A stretch of 56,338 bases of DNA, taken from assembly GCA_023391335.1 (NCBI GenBank), contig JAEWBG010000007.1, positions 1 through 56,338 on the forward strand, in the 5' to 3' direction. The DNA comes from Pseudomonadota bacterium (GTDB taxonomy: Bacteria > Pseudomonadota > Gammaproteobacteria > Steroidobacterales > Steroidobacteraceae). Below the pieces are notes generated by a model. The model saw only the letters and a program-made list of their open reading frames with translations, made no database searches and was not told where the DNA came from. Position numbers and translations under genes: made by a program. Of the stretch, positions 1 through 7,390 are shown in pieces; positions within the stretch are counted from its first letter, which is position 1; every line of letters begins with the position of its first letter.

Positions 1-115
1 TGCCGCACATGGATGTGCCAATGCCGCGAAAGCAGGACGCTGAGAGCGGCCGTTTCCTGCCGCACATGGATGTGCCAATGCCGCGACAGGCAGGATGCCG
101 AGAGCGGTCGTTTCC
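1..115. repeat. Two direct copies of a 57-58 bp palindrome-bearing repeat
   Basis: Positions 1-57 and 58-115 are near-identical head-to-tail copies. Each carries the perfect inverted repeat GCACAT-GG-ATGTGC (5-18 and 62-75), and each ends in a GAGAGCGG(C/T)CGTTTCC block. The pair lies just beyond the stop codon of pldA and may continue outside the window. The form (palindrome, intergenic, tandem) is like REP/BIME-type elements, but I cannot assign a family. Confidence 0.75.
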
Positions 116-119
116 CGCC

Positions 120-1298
120 TCACAACGCCACGGCGACCCCAAGCCGCCACTGCGAATCGAGCTTGCGGTTGTAATCGAGCAAGCTCTCGCCGTACCCGGC
201 GAAGTACTGAAGCAGCAGCCAGCCAGTGAGGTCTCCTCCGCTCAGCTTCGAGAGCGGGTAGGACAGATTGAGTTCCACACTGCCGAAGTTGCTCGCCGTG
301 CCTTTGCGCAGTGTCGCGGAAAAATCGAGCCCGCCTTTGCTACCGATCCCGACGAGCCAATCGACGTAACCGCGATATTTCTGGATGTCTGGGTTATCGC
401 TCTCGGCGATGTAGTTGTGTATCAGCGGTGCAATGAACGCCCGCAGTCCTTCCGGATCGCCGAGCAGCGCGACGGGTCGCACGTAAAGCATGTTGTAGCT
501 ACGAGATTCCTCACCATCTTTACCGTTAGATTCGTGTCCGACGCCACCTTCGAGACCAAGACGCAAGCGCCCGTCGAAAAACTTCGCGACGCTGTAGTCG
601 GCATAGAAGAGTCGTGGTCGGTAGCTACTGTCCTGGAAAGGGTTGGACTGGTCGTGCAAATTCCACAGCGAAGTCTGAGTGAAAGACAGATACAGATCGT
701 CGATCCATGGAAGATGATTGGCGAGTCGACCTTTGTCATCGAACAATCGATAACGCAGAGAAAGTTGGAATTTCGCATTGAGCCCGCCGTCGCCGCCGAC
801 CAGAAAATAGATCGGCTCGTACACCGAGATAGGAATCGGCGGAGGCTTGTCAACGAGCGTGTATTGCGCGTTCCAGGTGGACTTTGGCGGTGGCACCTCC
901 GTCAACGCTGTCGCATCCTTTTCGTCTCCAGCGATCTGGAGAGCGACTGGATTGGTATCAAACCCGGTTGCAGCCACGGTGACCTGACCGACCATCGCTT
1001 TGGGCAGCGAGGCTTGGACCTGTAGGCGAACAAATCCGTGCGGCTCGACGGTGATTTCACCCGATTGCGAACTGCGTGCGACGACGGTCGCCAATCTATT
1101 CTGCGTCTCGAGGCGCAAGTGAAGCTCGTCAGGCACTTCGACAACCTCGGGCTCATTCGTCGGATTCAGCAGCGTAAGCTCGAGCTGCAGCGGCGCTCCT
1201 TGGGCAACCTTCGTGGTAGATGTCGAAAGCAAAGCGTCCGCACTCACAACGTGCGCAAGCAACAAGACAGCCAGTGAACCGATGATTCTTCGCAGCAT
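120..1298 (-). CDS. pldA: Outer-membrane phospholipase A (PldA family) with N-terminal extension
   Basis: Predicted outer-membrane phospholipase A, which hydrolyses phospholipids that reach the outer leaflet. The 392-residue protein starts MLRRIIGSLAVLLLAHVVSA, a signal peptide. The ATG at 1298 is chosen because upstream in-frame sequence lies inside plsB. The catalytic block GHESNG gives His255 and Ser257, and Asn269 follows; the spacing (+2, +14) equals His142/Ser144/Asn156 of E. coli PldA. The barrel domain spans about residues 155-392. Residues about 25-125 form an extra beta-rich, immunoglobulin-like region (seen as repeated hydrophobic beta-strand patterns; the fold is inferred) absent from the roughly 290-residue E. 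coli enzyme. It is the last gene of the plsB run, 7 bp after the plsB stop. Confidence 0.88.
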   Translation of the reverse strand: MLRRIIGSLAVLLLAHVVSADALLSTSTTKVAQGAPLQLELTLLNPTNEPEVVEVPDELHLRLETQNRLATVVARSSQSGEITVEPHGFVRLQVQASLPKAMVGQVTVAATGFDTNPVALQIAGDEKDATALTEVPPPKSTWNAQYTLVDKPPPIPISVYEPIYFLVGGDGGLNAKFQLSLRYRLFDDKGRLANHLPWIDDLYLSFTQTSLWNLHDQSNPFQDSSYRPRLFYADYSVAKFFDGRLRLGLEGGVGHESNGKDGEESRSYNMLYVRPVALLGDPEGLRAFIAPLIHNYIAESDNPDIQKYRGYVDWLVGIGSKGGLDFSATLRKGTASNFGSVELNLSYPLSKLSGGDLTGWLLLQYFAGYGESLLDYNRKLDSQWRLGVAVAL

Positions 1299-1305
1299 CG
1301 CGGCT

Positions 1306-3774
1306 TCAATGATGCGTGACTTGCAGGATGCTATTGCGAATGCGTTCGTGCAACACGATCTGCGCATCGGCAGCAACCAGGGAGAGCCGCTCCGTGAAGG
1401 TGAGTCGCCCCTCCGCATTGACCTCTAATACGTGCCGAGCTCGCAACAGATCGATGAACTTCTTGAACAAGGACTTGTCGAAGAATTCAGGCGAGTTGAG
1501 TTCGTAGAGTAGAGACATCCGCTGCGCCATCTGCTCGCATTGCGTCTCCAGCGTCGGCTGATCGAGATGACCACTGCCGGACCTTAGCAACACGGCGATC
1601 ACCAAGTAGTAGCGCTCCACGATCTGCACCGTCACCTCCGCGAGTACGGACAGCTGTACGGCCTCGACCGTGCCGGTCGCCGGCCTCTGCCAAACATCGT
1701 CGCTCAACAGCTCGAGCAGCTTGTGATCCCGCAGATTGTTGAGCAATTCGAGCACCAATGCGCTCACCTCGCTTTCCTTCCAGCGCAGAAACAGCTCATC
1801 GCCAACGTAGGGGTAGATGCGCCACATGAGCCGCTGAATGTCCTCGGTACGCATCTCGCGATTGTTCAAGAAGCAACACGCAATCAAGGACGGCAGTGCG
1901 ATCAGGTGCAGAACGTTGTTCCTGAAGTAGGTCATCAGCACCGAATTCTGCTCGTCCATTTGGATCACATCGCCAAGCGCATGACGGATGCGTTGCACGA
2001 CACCCATGCGCTCCGCATGGCGAAGAGCGGCATTCCCATCGAATTCCGTTACCCATGCCCGCCGCGAGTAGGGCACTTGACGCAGAAGCGATGCGTAAAG
2101 GTCGATTTGGCGCGTCAAATCGCTTTCGAGCATCGCTTGTTTCGGCATGGCGAGCAGCACGAGCGCAATGAGATTGATCGGAGTTACACACGCGGCAGCG
2201 TTGATGTTGGTCATGATCTGCTGCGCCAATCGGTCCACTGCAGGGGCAAGCCAACTTGGCTTCTCTTCGAGTTCACCCGCATTCGGTGCCGCCAATCCGA
2301 GCTGCGCGAACACATCCTGCAGCCGGATGGGCTCCCCAAAGCTGACGTGCACCTTGCCGAACTTCTGCCGCAGCAATGGCAGGGTGCGCAACATTCCGAA
2401 CACGCTCTCCTTTTCCTTCGGTTTGCCTGATAGCTCACCGATATAGGTTTTGCCTTCTACCAACCGTTCATAGCCGAAGTAGACCGGCAGAAACGTGATC
2501 GGCCGGCGTGGATCGCGCAGATAACTACGCAGCGTCATCGATAGCATGCCGGTCTTCGGCTGCAGCAATCTGCCTGTGCGACTGCGACCGCCTTCGATGA
2601 AATACTCGATGCTATGACCGCGCGAGATGATGATGCCGAGATAGTTCATCAGCACCGCGGTGTATAAGGCGTTGCCCTTGAACGTGCGCCGAATATAGAA
2701 CGCGCCGCCCTTGCGCAAGAATCGACCGACGAGCGGCATATCGAGATTGATGCCGGCGGCAATGTGCGGAATCGCAAAGCCTCTGAAGTAGATCGCATAC
2801 GAAAGCAGGATGTAATCCATGTGACTGCGATGGCATGGAACGAACACGACTTCGTTGTCGTCCGCAATCGCCCGCAACTCATCTTCATGATGAAGTTGGA
2901 CGCCGTCATACAACCGCGTCCACACCCACGTAAGCACACGCGCCATTACGGTGACGAACCGGTGCGAGCAGTCGGCCGCGATCTCGTTCGCATAGTCTTG
3001 CGCTTGTTCGATCGCTTCTCGACGCGTTAGACGTTTCGCTCGCATCTCATCGTGCATCGCGCGACGCACCTGTGCCGTGCGCAACACTTGGGTGACGATC
3101 GTGCGACGGTGCGAGAGATCGGGCCCGATCGCCGCAGCACGTTGACGTGCCACTGCTGTGCGAAGTGCCCGCGTGAGACGTCGGACAGCGACGCTTTCAC
3201 CCGCATCGCCCAGCACCGCTCGAACCGAGACGGGGTCGCCGAACTGCACCAGCAAGTCGCGACCGTAGATCAGCACCGACAAGAGCCGACGCAAGCGTCC
3301 GACGCGCTCCCAGCCTTCGGACAGCAAGGTCCGCAACCATGAACCTTCGCGCTCGGGCTTGCGGCCGAACAACACATTCACGGGCAGGATGTCGACATCG
3401 AGCGACGGATCTGTCACTGCCGCGGCAATGAGCTGGCGGAAGTTATCGGAAATGCGTCGATCGAACCGATCGCGCCAGAAGCCGATGCGGCGCTCCAAGA
3501 AGAACACGGAGCACGAGGGCAGCGGGAACTTCAGTGAAGTGAACGGGCTCGGCAAGCCCAACTGATCGCACACCTTCTCAAGAACGACGAGGTCGGCGAC
3601 TCCTGCAAGGTTCAGTACGTAGCAAAGCGGGCGCGGGTGTTGAGCGAATCGTTGCTGCAGATCGTCCGGCACCACTCGCGGACGAACCCAAGCTCGCAAC
3701 GGCGCACGTAAGCACGCGAGCCAAATTCGATCGAAAGTGGAGAGTTCCACGGTCAAGTGACCGCGTTCAGACAC
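1306..3774 (-). CDS. plsB: Glycerol-3-phosphate 1-O-acyltransferase PlsB
   Basis: Membrane-bound acyltransferase that makes 1-acyl-glycerol-3-phosphate from glycerol-3-phosphate and acyl-CoA/acyl-ACP, the first step of phospholipid synthesis. The 822 residues match the usual PlsB length (about 800). The acyltransferase motif I is HRSHMD (His315, Asp320), followed by the glycerol-3-phosphate-binding block FIEGGRSRTG (392-401) and FLPVYFGYERL. The start is a GTG at 3774; no ATG lies nearby and no clear ribosome-binding site is visible, so the true start may shift by a few codons. It follows the small lipoprotein by 21 bp and precedes pldA by 7 bp, which points to co-transcription of a phospholipid synthesis gene with a phospholipase gene. 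Confidence 0.95.
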   Translation of the reverse strand: MSERGHLTVELSTFDRIWLACLRAPLRAWVRPRVVPDDLQQRFAQHPRPLCYVLNLAGVADLVVLEKVCDQLGLPSPFTSLKFPLPSCSVFFLERRIGFWRDRFDRRISDNFRQLIAAAVTDPSLDVDILPVNVLFGRKPEREGSWLRTLLSEGWERVGRLRRLLSVLIYGRDLLVQFGDPVSVRAVLGDAGESVAVRRLTRALRTAVARQRAAAIGPDLSHRRTIVTQVLRTAQVRRAMHDEMRAKRLTRREAIEQAQDYANEIAADCSHRFVTVMARVLTWVWTRLYDGVQLHHEDELRAIADDNEVVFVPCHRSHMDYILLSYAIYFRGFAIPHIAAGINLDMPLVGRFLRKGGAFYIRRTFKGNALYTAVLMNYLGIIISRGHSIEYFIEGGRSRTGRLLQPKTGMLSMTLRSYLRDPRRPITFLPVYFGYERLVEGKTYIGELSGKPKEKESVFGMLRTLPLLRQKFGKVHVSFGEPIRLQDVFAQLGLAAPNAGELEEKPSWLAPAVDRLAQQIMTNINAAACVTPINLIALVLLAMPKQAMLESDLTRQIDLYASLLRQVPYSRRAWVTEFDGNAALRHAERMGVVQRIRHALGDVIQMDEQNSVLMTYFRNNVLHLIALPSLIACCFLNNREMRTEDIQRLMWRIYPYVGDELFLRWKESEVSALVLELLNNLRDHKLLELLSDDVWQRPATGTVEAVQLSVLAEVTVQIVERYYLVIAVLLRSGSGHLDQPTLETQCEQMAQRMSLLYELNSPEFFDKSLFKKFIDLLRARHVLEVNAEGRLTFTERLSLVAADAQIVLHERIRNSILQVTHH

Positions 3775-3795
3775 AGACCGCAGGCGCGAAGCGCA

Positions 3796-4029
3796 CTATT
3801 GATCGGAAGTCGCGTCGCTTTCCTGCTGCTCGAGTTGCCGGTCCATGTCTTCCTTCTGCTTCAACGTCGTGTCCTGCACGCTGCGTGCTTTATCCATGGT
3901 GCCCACCATGTCGCCGAACACCGTGTCCTTGACCGGGGGCGGATCGGGTTGTTTCGGCTCCTCATGAGAACCGCAAGCGGCGCAGCAGCAAGATATGAAT
4001 GCAACGGTTACTGCCAGCGGAAGCTTCAT
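3796..4029 (-). CDS. Small cysteine-rich lipoprotein-like protein
   Basis: A 77-residue protein, MKLPLAVTVAFISCCCAACG at its N-terminus: a short hydrophobic signal with cysteines at 14, 15, 16 and 19, so lipidation at Cys14 or Cys19 is plausible though neither is a perfect lipobox. The rest is hydrophilic and proline- then glutamine/glutamate-rich (about residues 22-77), probably helical from residue 45. The ATG at 4029 has a GAGGTG ribosome-binding site. It sits 22 bp after the hydrolase gene and 21 bp before plsB. I recognise no family. A role in the envelope is inferred from the signal only. Confidence 0.7.
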   Translation of the reverse strand: MKLPLAVTVAFISCCCAACGSHEEPKQPDPPPVKDTVFGDMVGTMDKARSVQDTTLKQKEDMDRQLEQQESDATSDQ

Positions 4030-4051
4030 GATGCACCTCGTGGATGAGTGA

Positions 4052-4552
4052 CTACCGAATGAGCCGCGCCAAAAAGGCATCGAACAGCTCGCAAATCTCT
4101 TCGAGCTGCGCGGTGAGCCGATGATCGGAATCTAATATGTGCAACGCACATTTGTACTGACGGGCGTATCGAATGCTGTTTTCAACCGGGACGATGTCGT
4201 CATTCCAGCCATGCACAATTTCGACGCGGCACTGCGGTGCAACGGGCGTGTATTGCTCGTAACCGGGCATGAAGAAAGCCGGTGCCAACAGAAAGACGGC
4301 TCGAGTATTCACCTGCGAGGAAACAGCGGCGGCGACATGTCCGCCCATGCTGGAACCGACCAATATGAAAGGGCCCCCATGGCCTTTGCAGAACTCCAAC
4401 AGCTTCGCCACTCGCGCAGCGGGATCCGCCATCCCTCGATAGTCGATGGATTCGAACGGCAGATTGCGGCGCTTCGCGACCTCCGCCATGGCCAAGATCT
4501 TCGTGCCCCAAGGGTCGCCGTCTTGGCCGTGTGAGAAGACGATGGACGTCAT
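4052..4552 (-). CDS. Small alpha/beta-hydrolase (serine esterase-like)
   Basis: A 166-residue single-domain hydrolase. The nucleophile elbow GSSMGG puts the catalytic Ser at 68; the likely acid is Asp118/119 in GWNDDIVP, and the base His144 in DSDHRL, all in the order expected for the fold. The N-terminal SHGQDGDPWGTK corresponds to the oxyanion-hole strand-loop. The length and motifs resemble YqiA/RBBP9-like small esterases, but the substrate is unknown. It has no signal peptide and is probably cytoplasmic. The start codon lies only 7 bp from a heptameric TGACTGG array (4559-4602), so the usual ribosome-binding site position is taken up by repeat sequence. Confidence 0.82.
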   Translation of the reverse strand: MTSIVFSHGQDGDPWGTKILAMAEVAKRRNLPFESIDYRGMADPAARVAKLLEFCKGHGGPFILVGSSMGGHVAAAVSSQVNTRAVFLLAPAFFMPGYEQYTPVAPQCRVEIVHGWNDDIVPVENSIRYARQYKCALHILDSDHRLTAQLEEICELFDAFLARLIR

Positions 4553-4558
4553 GTGTAG

Positions 4559-4602
4559 TGACTGGTGACTGGTGACTAGGTGACTAGTGACTGGTGACTA
4601 GG
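4559..4602. repeat. Heptameric TGACTGG/TGACTAG tandem array
   Basis: Six units of TGACTGG or TGACTAG (4559, 4566, 4573, 4581, 4588, 4595) with two single-base spacers. It fills the leader just upstream of the hydrolase start codon at 4552 and lies between that gene and the end of ttcA. Confidence 0.9.
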
Positions 4603-4648
4603 TGCGCTAACGCGCGTTTCTTCGCGGTTCGGTACTCAGACGTCGGTT

Positions 4649-5476
4649 TCACGATCCACGATCCCCCGACCCACGATCCACGATCCCAGCCTCCAGCCCG
4701 GCAAAATCGAACGCATTGGTGTCCGCTAAATGCGAAGGTACGACATTGCAGAGGCTGGAGAAGATCGATTCGATGCGGCCCGGGTAGCGCTGCTCCCACT
4801 CGCGCAGCATTTTTTTGATTTCGACACGCTGCATATTTTCTTGCGAGCCGCACAGTGAACAGGGAATCAATGGAAACTCGCGCGCCCTTGCGTAACGTTC
4901 TATGTCTTGTTCTGCAACGTACGCGAGTGGTCGGATCACAATGTGACGCCCGTCCTCGGAGCGCAGTTTGGGCGGCATAGATTTCAATTTACCGCCGAAG
5001 AACATATTCAAGAACAGCGTCTCGACGAGATCGTCGCGATGATGTCCGAGCGCGATCTTCGTGATGCCGTTGTTGGCGGCATAGTTGTACAGGGCACCGC
5101 GTCGCAGGCGCGAGCACAAACCGCACATCGTCTTGCCTTCCGGGATGACGCGCTTCACCACCTTGTATGTGTCTTGTTCGATGATGTGAAACGGTACGCC
5201 CAGGGATTTCAAATAGTCCGGCAGCACGTGCTCAGGGAATCCGGGTTGCTTCTGATCCAAGTTGACCACGATCAACTCGAATTCAACTGGCGCACTCCTC
5301 TGCAATGACATCAAGATGTCCAGCATCGTGTACGAGTCTTTACCGCCCGACAGACACACCATCACCCGATCGCCGCCCTCGATCATCTTGAAGTCATCGA
5401 TGGCCTTACCGACGAGACCGCGCAATCTCGCTTGCAGGCGCTTGAAGTTGTTCGAAGGGGCGATGACGGCGGACAT
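4649..5476 (-). CDS. ttcA: tRNA 2-thiocytidine synthetase TtcA
   Basis: ATP- and [4Fe-4S]-dependent enzyme that thiolates C32 of certain tRNAs. The PP-loop SGGKDS is at 43-48. The cluster-binding cysteine pairs are CGLC (118, 121) and CSLC (206, 209), all present. The core ends near residue 260 (ADTNAFDFAGLE). The last ten or so residues, IVDRGSGDRGS, are encoded by a period-7 ACGATCC repeat that also supplies the stop codon, so this tail looks like a by-product of repeat expansion. The ATG at 5476 is followed by a normal N-terminus for the family. A TGACTGG array lies about 10 bp upstream of the start. Confidence 0.95.
   Translation of the reverse strand: MSAVIAPSNNFKRLQARLRGLVGKAIDDFKMIEGGDRVMVCLSGGKDSYTMLDILMSLQRSAPVEFELIVVNLDQKQPGFPEHVLPDYLKSLGVPFHIIEQDTYKVVKRVIPEGKTMCGLCSRLRRGALYNYAANNGITKIALGHHRDDLVETLFLNMFFGGKLKSMPPKLRSEDGRHIVIRPLAYVAEQDIERYARAREFPLIPCSLCGSQENMQRVEIKKMLREWEQRYPGRIESIFSSLCNVVPSHLADTNAFDFAGLEAGIVDRGSGDRGS
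4651..4698. repeat. Heptameric ACGATCC array at the 3' end of ttcA
   Basis: ACGATCC units at 4651, 4658, 4673 and 4680, with a CCCGACC variant at 4665, then AGCCTCCAGCC. The period is 7 with single-base slips. It overlaps the ttcA stop codon (4649-4651) and encodes the unusual C-terminal residues. The final AGCCTCC is the complement of the AGGCTGG-type unit found in the uvrA linker. Confidence 0.85.
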
Positions 5477-5485
5477 GGGGTGTAG

Positions 5486-5506
5486 TGACTGGTGACTGGT
5501 GACGAG
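5486..5506. repeat. Heptameric TGACTGG array before ttcA
   Basis: Three period-7 units (TGACTGG, TGACTGG, TGACGAG). The bases between the array and the start codon (GTGTAG) are shared with the array before the hydrolase gene, so the two arrays and their junctions look like copies of one element. Confidence 0.85.
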
Positions 5507-5617
5507 ATCAGAAAAGAAGAAGGACCGGAAATGCTTGCGGGCAATGTGCCTCGAGACTGTCAGATTGTAACCGCCAACTGCGTCGCACAGACCTGTGCCG
5601 ATATTGCGAAGACAAGA

Positions 5618-5645
5618 GACCGCGAGCGGCCGGTTCCTATCCGCC
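5618..5645. repeat. Degenerate relative of the 1-115 repeat
   Basis: The block GCGAGCGGCCGGTTCCTATC resembles GAGAGCGGCCGTTTCCTGCC of the repeat at 1-115. It sits in the 180-bp gap between ttcA and the M32 carboxypeptidase, which otherwise shows no gene. Relationship judged by eye. Confidence 0.4.
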
Positions 5646-5666
5646 AGTCACTAGTCACTAGTCACT
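5646..5666. repeat. AGTCACT x3 array overlapping a stop codon
   Basis: Three exact AGTCACT units at 5646, 5653 and 5660. The array contains the stop codon of the M32 carboxypeptidase (5658-5660, minus strand) and encodes its last Asp-Ser residues. Confidence 0.9.
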
Positions 5667-7157
5667 ATCAAGATACTTCGCCTCCGCATACCGAATCCAC
5701 GCAGAGGCGGAGAGCGGCTTGCCCGTGGCGTTCTTGATCAACTCTGGTGTGCTGAGACTCGCACCTAAGCCGTGGACGTTTTGACGCAGCCATTCGAACA
5801 GCCCGCCGAATTGCCCGGCGGCAATTTCATCGTCCAACTGCGGGCGATCGGAACGCAGGCTTTCGTAGAGCTGGCCTGCGATCACAGCACCGATCGCATA
5901 CGACGGGAAATAACCGAACGAACCGACAGCCCAATGGACGTCTTGTAGACAGCCTTCCGCATCGTTGGTTGGCCGCACGCCCAGCCGATCGCCGATGCGA
6001 GTTGCCCATGCTTCAGGCACATCTTTGATCTTCAGTTCGCCGTTCAAGATTTCCTTCTCGAGTTCGTAGCGAAGCATGATGTGAACCGGGTACGTCACTT
6101 CATCGGCATCGACACGAATCAAGCTACGACGCACCCGCGTCAACAATCGATAGATGTTTTCGACTTCCCATTCGGGGCCGCTGACGCCGAATGCTTTCTG
6201 CATGAGAGGGACGAGATAGCGCAGGAACGGGCGATTGCGGCAGATGATCATCTCGAGCAGTAAGGATTGGCTTTCTTGCAATGCCATGCCGCGGTCACGG
6301 CCCACGGGCTGTCCACGCCATTTTTCCGGCAAGCCAACGTCGTACATCGCATGGCCAGTTTCATGCAGCACCCCCATGATGCCGCTCAGCGGATCGGTGT
6401 TGCTGAACCGGGTGGTAATGCGGATGTCGCCAGGTGCACCGCCGGTGAAAGGGTGTTCGCTCTCATCGATTCGGCCGCGATCAAAAGGAAATCCCAGCGC
6501 TTTCATCACTTCGACAGCTAACTGCCGCTGCTTCGATGGCGCGTATTTGCCGGCGATCTCAAGCGGCGGTCGACTTGCCTGCAAATCGATCACTTCGTGG
6601 ATGAGCCCTGGCAGACGCCGACCGAGCGCGGTGAAAACAGTGTCGATCTCAGCGCTCGTCAGTCCTGGACTGAACTCGTCGACGAGTGCGTCGTAAGGAT
6701 TTAGGTTCACTGCCTTGCCGAGCAGCGTCGCCTTGTCGCGCAGCAGCGAGATGACCTCTTCGAGATGCGGGGCAAAGATCGAGAAGTCTCGCTTCTCCTT
6801 CGCCTCCATCCAACGCACCTCTGCGCGCGAGGTGGCCTTGGCGAGCCGCGAAACCAGATTGTGAGGAGTGGCGATGGCATGATCGCGCTCGCGGCGCATT
6901 TCGCGCAGATTGGCGCGCTGCCAATCGTCCAGGCCTTGCGCGTTGGCCTCGGCACGTTCGAGCAATCTCGACACTCGCGGCGAACTGACGAGGGAATGAC
7001 ACTCCGTTTCGAGGGCAGCAAGCTGCTCCCCACGCAGATCCGAGCTGCCGCGCGGCATCATCACAGCAGAGTCCCAACGCAGGATTGATGCTGCGCTGCG
7101 AAAAGCGTGTAGCTGCCGAAACTCCTGCTCGAGTTGCTGGTAAGGAGAGAGCGCCAT
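5658..7157 (-). CDS. M32 family metallocarboxypeptidase (carboxypeptidase Taq type)
   Basis: Zinc carboxypeptidase that releases C-terminal residues from peptides, probably cytoplasmic since there is no signal peptide. The length of 499 is typical of M32. The HExxH motif is HETGH (His265, Glu266, His269), and the third zinc ligand is probably Glu295 in ALQESQS. The M32 hallmark HPFTGG is at 235-240, and IRITTRF follows. The start ATG at 7157 gives MALSPYQQLEQEF, as in relatives. A possible extended -10 promoter lies 26-34 bp upstream. The C-terminal Asp-Ser-Asp and stop codon fall inside an AGTCACT repeat. Confidence 0.94.
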   Translation of the reverse strand: MALSPYQQLEQEFRQLHAFRSAASILRWDSAVMMPRGSSDLRGEQLAALETECHSLVSSPRVSRLLERAEANAQGLDDWQRANLREMRRERDHAIATPHNLVSRLAKATSRAEVRWMEAKEKRDFSIFAPHLEEVISLLRDKATLLGKAVNLNPYDALVDEFSPGLTSAEIDTVFTALGRRLPGLIHEVIDLQASRPPLEIAGKYAPSKQRQLAVEVMKALGFPFDRGRIDESEHPFTGGAPGDIRITTRFSNTDPLSGIMGVLHETGHAMYDVGLPEKWRGQPVGRDRGMALQESQSLLLEMIICRNRPFLRYLVPLMQKAFGVSGPEWEVENIYRLLTRVRRSLIRVDADEVTYPVHIMLRYELEKEILNGELKIKDVPEAWATRIGDRLGVRPTNDAEGCLQDVHWAVGSFGYFPSYAIGAVIAGQLYESLRSDRPQLDDEIAAGQFGGLFEWLRQNVHGLGASLSTPELIKNATGKPLSASAWIRYAEAKYLDSD

Positions 7158-7182
7158 GGGGGTCCAGTGCTAGGAAGGGCGC

Positions 7183-7191
7183 ATTCTAGCA
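7183..7191 (-). promoter_or_regulatory. Possible extended -10 promoter for the M32 gene
   Basis: On the minus strand the sequence reads TGCTAGAAT, which matches the extended -10 pattern TGnTATAAT at all but one base. It would start a leader of about 20 nt before the carboxypeptidase ATG. No good -35 is visible, as is usual for extended -10 sites. Confidence 0.35.
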
Positions 7192-7357
7192 AGCCAGGTT
7201 AGGCCTCGCCCCGCTGCATTTTTTCAAACCAGCCAGGCACTTGCGGGCGCCGCGGGAGACCCTGGCCGATTCGATCGAAATCGCCGGGGAACCTCTTCGG
7301 GCAGGCACGGTCTGACCCTCTGTCCTCCTGCAATGGCGCCCCCAGGCGCTAGGACGA

Positions 7358-7390
7358 GCCGGTCGGTGTGCCTCGCCGACCGGCTTTTTT
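7358..7390 (+). terminator. Strong hairpin with T-tract at the 3' end of the RND permease gene
   Basis: Perfect 9-bp stem GCCGGTCGG (7358-7366) / CCGACCGGC (7376-7384), 9-nt loop, then six T (7385-7390) on the plus strand. The T-tract overlaps the stop codon of the minus-strand permease gene. As a rho-independent terminator it reads correctly only on the plus strand. On the minus strand the hairpin follows the stop codon but lacks a U-tract. The 230 bp between the M32 and permease genes hold no other gene that I can see. Confidence 0.7.
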
